NCBI GenBank assembly: GCA_018824085.1
Contig: JAHJHI010000019.1
Span: 1 to 34,731, forward strand
Direction: 5' to 3'
Length of the DNA: 34,731 nucleotides
Origin: Gammaproteobacteria bacterium
GTDB lineage: Bacteria; Pseudomonadota; Gammaproteobacteria; Burkholderiales; Rhodocyclaceae
Positions within the stretch are counted from its first letter, which is position 1; every line of letters begins with the position of its first letter. A model generated the notes under the pieces. It made no database searches. It worked only from the letters and a program-made list of their open reading frames with translations, and had not been told where the DNA came from. This document shows positions 32,957 through 34,731 of this stretch, in pieces. The position numbers and the translations under genes are program-made.

Positions 32957-33001
32957 GTTGAAACGCGAGCGGCAGAGTCGTGCAAGGTGCGTCGCGCTTG
33001 C

Positions 33002-33007
33002 TAGAAT
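33002..33007 (+). promoter_or_regulatory. putative -10 of the YajR-like MFS gene
   Basis: TAGAAT within TTGCTAGAATCC lies 27 bases before the ATG at 33034. A weak -35 (GTGCAA, 32980-32985) is 16 bases upstream. Confidence 0.4.
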
Positions 33008-33033
33008 CCGGTTTGCTCGTTTCCCTGCCTGAC

Positions 33034-34410
33034 ATGAATCCCCCGATCAAAGACCGCATGACCCGCACCGAATTGCGCGCCGGGGCTGCGTTGGCGTCAA
33101 TTTTTGCCCTGCGCATGCTGGGGCTGTTTCTCGTGCTGCCGGTCTTTTCGGTATTCGCGAAGACGCTGCCCGGTGGTGACAACATTCTGTGGACCGGGCT
33201 CGCGTTCGGCGTTTTCGGGCTGACGCAGGGCTTCATGCAGATTCCCTTCGGCATGGCATCCGACCGTTTCGGGCGCAAGCCGGTCATCGTGTTCGGCCTG
33301 CTGCTCTACGCGGCGGGCAGCCTGATGGCCATGTGGGCGCCGGACATCTGGTGGATGACGGCGGCGCGTGCGCTGCAGGGGCTCGGCGCCATTTCCGCCG
33401 CGGTCACGGCGCTGGCGGCCGATCTCGTGCGCGAGCAGCACCGCACCAAGGTCATGGCGATGATCGGCTCCACCATCGGCCTCGTGTTTGCCGCCTCGCT
33501 GGTGATCGCGCCGGCGCTGTACAGCGCGATCGGCATGGACGGCATCTTTCTCGTCATCGCCTGCATGGCCGTGCTGGCGATACCGCTGCTGCTCAAGGTG
33601 GTGCCCGACCCGGAAGCGCCGCCGGTCAAACTGCCGCCGCCGCCGTTTGCGAAGGTGATCGGCGACAGCCAGCTGATGCGCCTCAATTTCGGCGTGTTCA
33701 CCGTGCATCTGGTGCAGATGGCCATGTTCCTGATGATTCCGCTGGCGCTCGTCGAGCAGGTCGGCATGCCGGTGACGGCGCACTGGAAGATCTATCTGCC
33801 GGTGGTGCTCGCCAGCTTCGTCATCATGGTGCCGGCCATCATCTGGTCCGAACGACGCGCCCGCAACAAGACGCTGCTGCTCGCCGCGATACTGGCAATG
33901 GCCGCGTCGCAGCTGATGTTCCTCGTGTCCGGTGACACCTTGTGGACGATAGCCGGCGGCCTGTTCGTGTTCTTCACCGCCTTCAACCTGCTGGAGGCCT
34001 CGCTGCCCTCGCTGGTGTCGCGCATCGCGCCGCCCACCGCCAAGGGTGCCGCGCTCGGCGCATTCAACACGTCGCAGGCGCTGGGCGCGGCGCTCGGCAG
34101 CTCGGTCGGCGGCGCGATCGCGCTGAACTTCGGCGCGCGCGGCGTGTTCGTGTTCTGCACGGTGCTGGCGCTGGGCTGGTGGCTGTGGGCGCGCACGATG
34201 CGTCCGCTGCCGGTGATCGAAGTGCGCGAGTACGAGATCGGCGAAGATGTCGATATCGACGGGCTGCGTGCGCAACTGATGTCGTTGCCCGGTGCGCGGG
34301 AAGCGACGATAGAGGCGGAACGGCGCATCGCCAGCGTCAAGGTCAACCTCGAACTATGGGATGAAGCGCGCGTGCGCCGCCTGCTCGGCCTGCCCGCGGC
34401 AGCGCACTGA
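33034..34410 (+). CDS. YajR-like MFS transporter
   Basis: This is a 458-residue major facilitator with about 12 membrane helices. The loop 2-3 signature is GMASDRFGRKPVI, and a characteristic motif IRGWDxx-free ARALQGLGAISAAVTALAADL follows in helix 4-5. After the last helix comes a soluble C-terminal domain (about 395-458) with the ferredoxin-like pattern VDIDGLRAQLMSLPGAREATIE and VKVNLELWDEA, as in E. coli YajR and its YAM domain. Substrate unknown. ATG at 33034 was chosen; an in-frame ATG at 33058 is an alternative. It lies between uvrA and ssb. Confidence 0.88.
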   Translation: MNPPIKDRMTRTELRAGAALASIFALRMLGLFLVLPVFSVFAKTLPGGDNILWTGLAFGVFGLTQGFMQIPFGMASDRFGRKPVIVFGLLLYAAGSLMAMWAPDIWWMTAARALQGLGAISAAVTALAADLVREQHRTKVMAMIGSTIGLVFAASLVIAPALYSAIGMDGIFLVIACMAVLAIPLLLKVVPDPEAPPVKLPPPPFAKVIGDSQLMRLNFGVFTVHLVQMAMFLMIPLALVEQVGMPVTAHWKIYLPVVLASFVIMVPAIIWSERRARNKTLLLAAILAMAASQLMFLVSGDTLWTIAGGLFVFFTAFNLLEASLPSLVSRIAPPTAKGAALGAFNTSQALGAALGSSVGGAIALNFGARGVFVFCTVLALGWWLWARTMRPLPVIEVREYEIGEDVDIDGLRAQLMSLPGAREATIEAERRIASVKVNLELWDEARVRRLLGLPAAAH

Positions 34411-34515
34411 TTTATGCAGATCGGGAGTTTTTCGCGGTGCGTGCGCGGAGTAACATCCGGCGCGCGGGGCCGCATTCTATAAATTGGTCCCGGACATTCC
34501 CGGGGGAGGAAAATC

Positions 34516-34731
34516 ATGGCTTCAGTCAACAAGGTCATTCTGGTCGGCAATCTCGGTCGCGATCCGGAAACACGCTACGCGCCCAACGGCGACGCGATCT
34601 GCAACATCACCGTCGCCACCACGGACTCGTGGAAGGACAAGGCGACCGGTGAAAAGAAGGAAATGACCGAGTGGCACCGCGTGGCCTTCTTCGGCCGCCT
34701 GGCCGAGATCGCCGGCCAGTACCTGCGCAAG
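34516..34731 (+). CDS. ssb: single-stranded DNA-binding protein, N-terminal part
   Basis: The first 72 codons are present; the gene runs off the right edge. [21 protein letters not shown], the [10 protein letters not shown] segment and [19 protein letters not shown] are the standard OB-fold start of bacterial SSB, which coats single-stranded DNA in replication and repair. ATG at 34516 follows GGGGGAGGA. A possible -10, TATAAA (34478-34483), lies upstream. Confidence 0.95.
   Translation, partial: MASVNKVILVGNLGRDPETRYAPNGDAICNITVATTDSWKDKATGEKKEMTEWHRVAFFGRLAEIAGQYLRK

Noticed and set aside
1-34731. CRISPR arrays, tRNA or rRNA genes, insertion sequences, prophage
   Set aside because: No regularly spaced repeats, cloverleaf-like segments, transposase or integrase-like proteins or terminal repeats were seen on reading through the window.

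Overview
The window is high-GC proteobacterial DNA, most likely from a methylotrophic betaproteobacterium. A Rhodocyclales member of the Methyloversatilis type is my best guess, not a proof. The reasons are two sets of methanol-dehydrogenase (MDH) maturation genes, the start of a PQQ-type MDH gene at the left edge, a DUF2970 protein, and a uvrA / MFS / ssb block of the kind seen in betaproteobacteria. Genes are dense, and no mobile element, CRISPR array, tRNA or rRNA was seen.

Left region (1-5842, minus strand): a six-gene operon reads moxR-like ATPase, DUF58 protein, MxaA-like, VWA protein, TPR-like protein, VWA protein. This is the order of mxaRSACKL. Most junctions overlap by 4 bp. About 370 bp downstream, on the same strand, lies the N-terminus of a periplasmic PQQ-dependent methanol dehydrogenase with its own leader. 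That leader carries an extended -10 and a perfect 9-bp stem-loop.

Middle region (6015-19177): housekeeping and envelope genes. On the plus strand are msrA, an FKBP peptidyl-prolyl isomerase, tamA and tamB. The FKBP, tamA and tamB genes are packed end to end. Then come a LapA-domain membrane protein and an MFS transporter (minus), a YnfA-family protein, an SDR oxidoreductase and a DUF2127 membrane protein (plus), and a CPBP-family protease, an OpgC-type acyltransferase and a GNAT acetyltransferase (minus).

Second maturation cluster (19178-24994, minus strand): a second, complete, co-linear mxaRSACKL set, followed by a small cupin gene that cluster 1 lacks. The two MoxR ATPases are almost identical through their nucleotide-binding core, whereas the VWA, TPR and MxaA proteins have diverged and carry copy-specific insertions. 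No mxaFJGI structural genes lie beside cluster 2 in this window. The simplest reading is two paralogous chaperone and metal-insertion machines serving different PQQ alcohol dehydrogenases or metal states (calcium versus lanthanide). That is inference.

Right region (25161-34731): a small membrane protein, a PPOX-type flavoprotein divergent from an IclR regulator with two matching 19-bp palindromic operators between them, DUF2970, a NarX/NarL-type two-component pair (possible MxaY/MxaX-like methanol regulator), uvrA, a YajR-like MFS transporter and the start of ssb.
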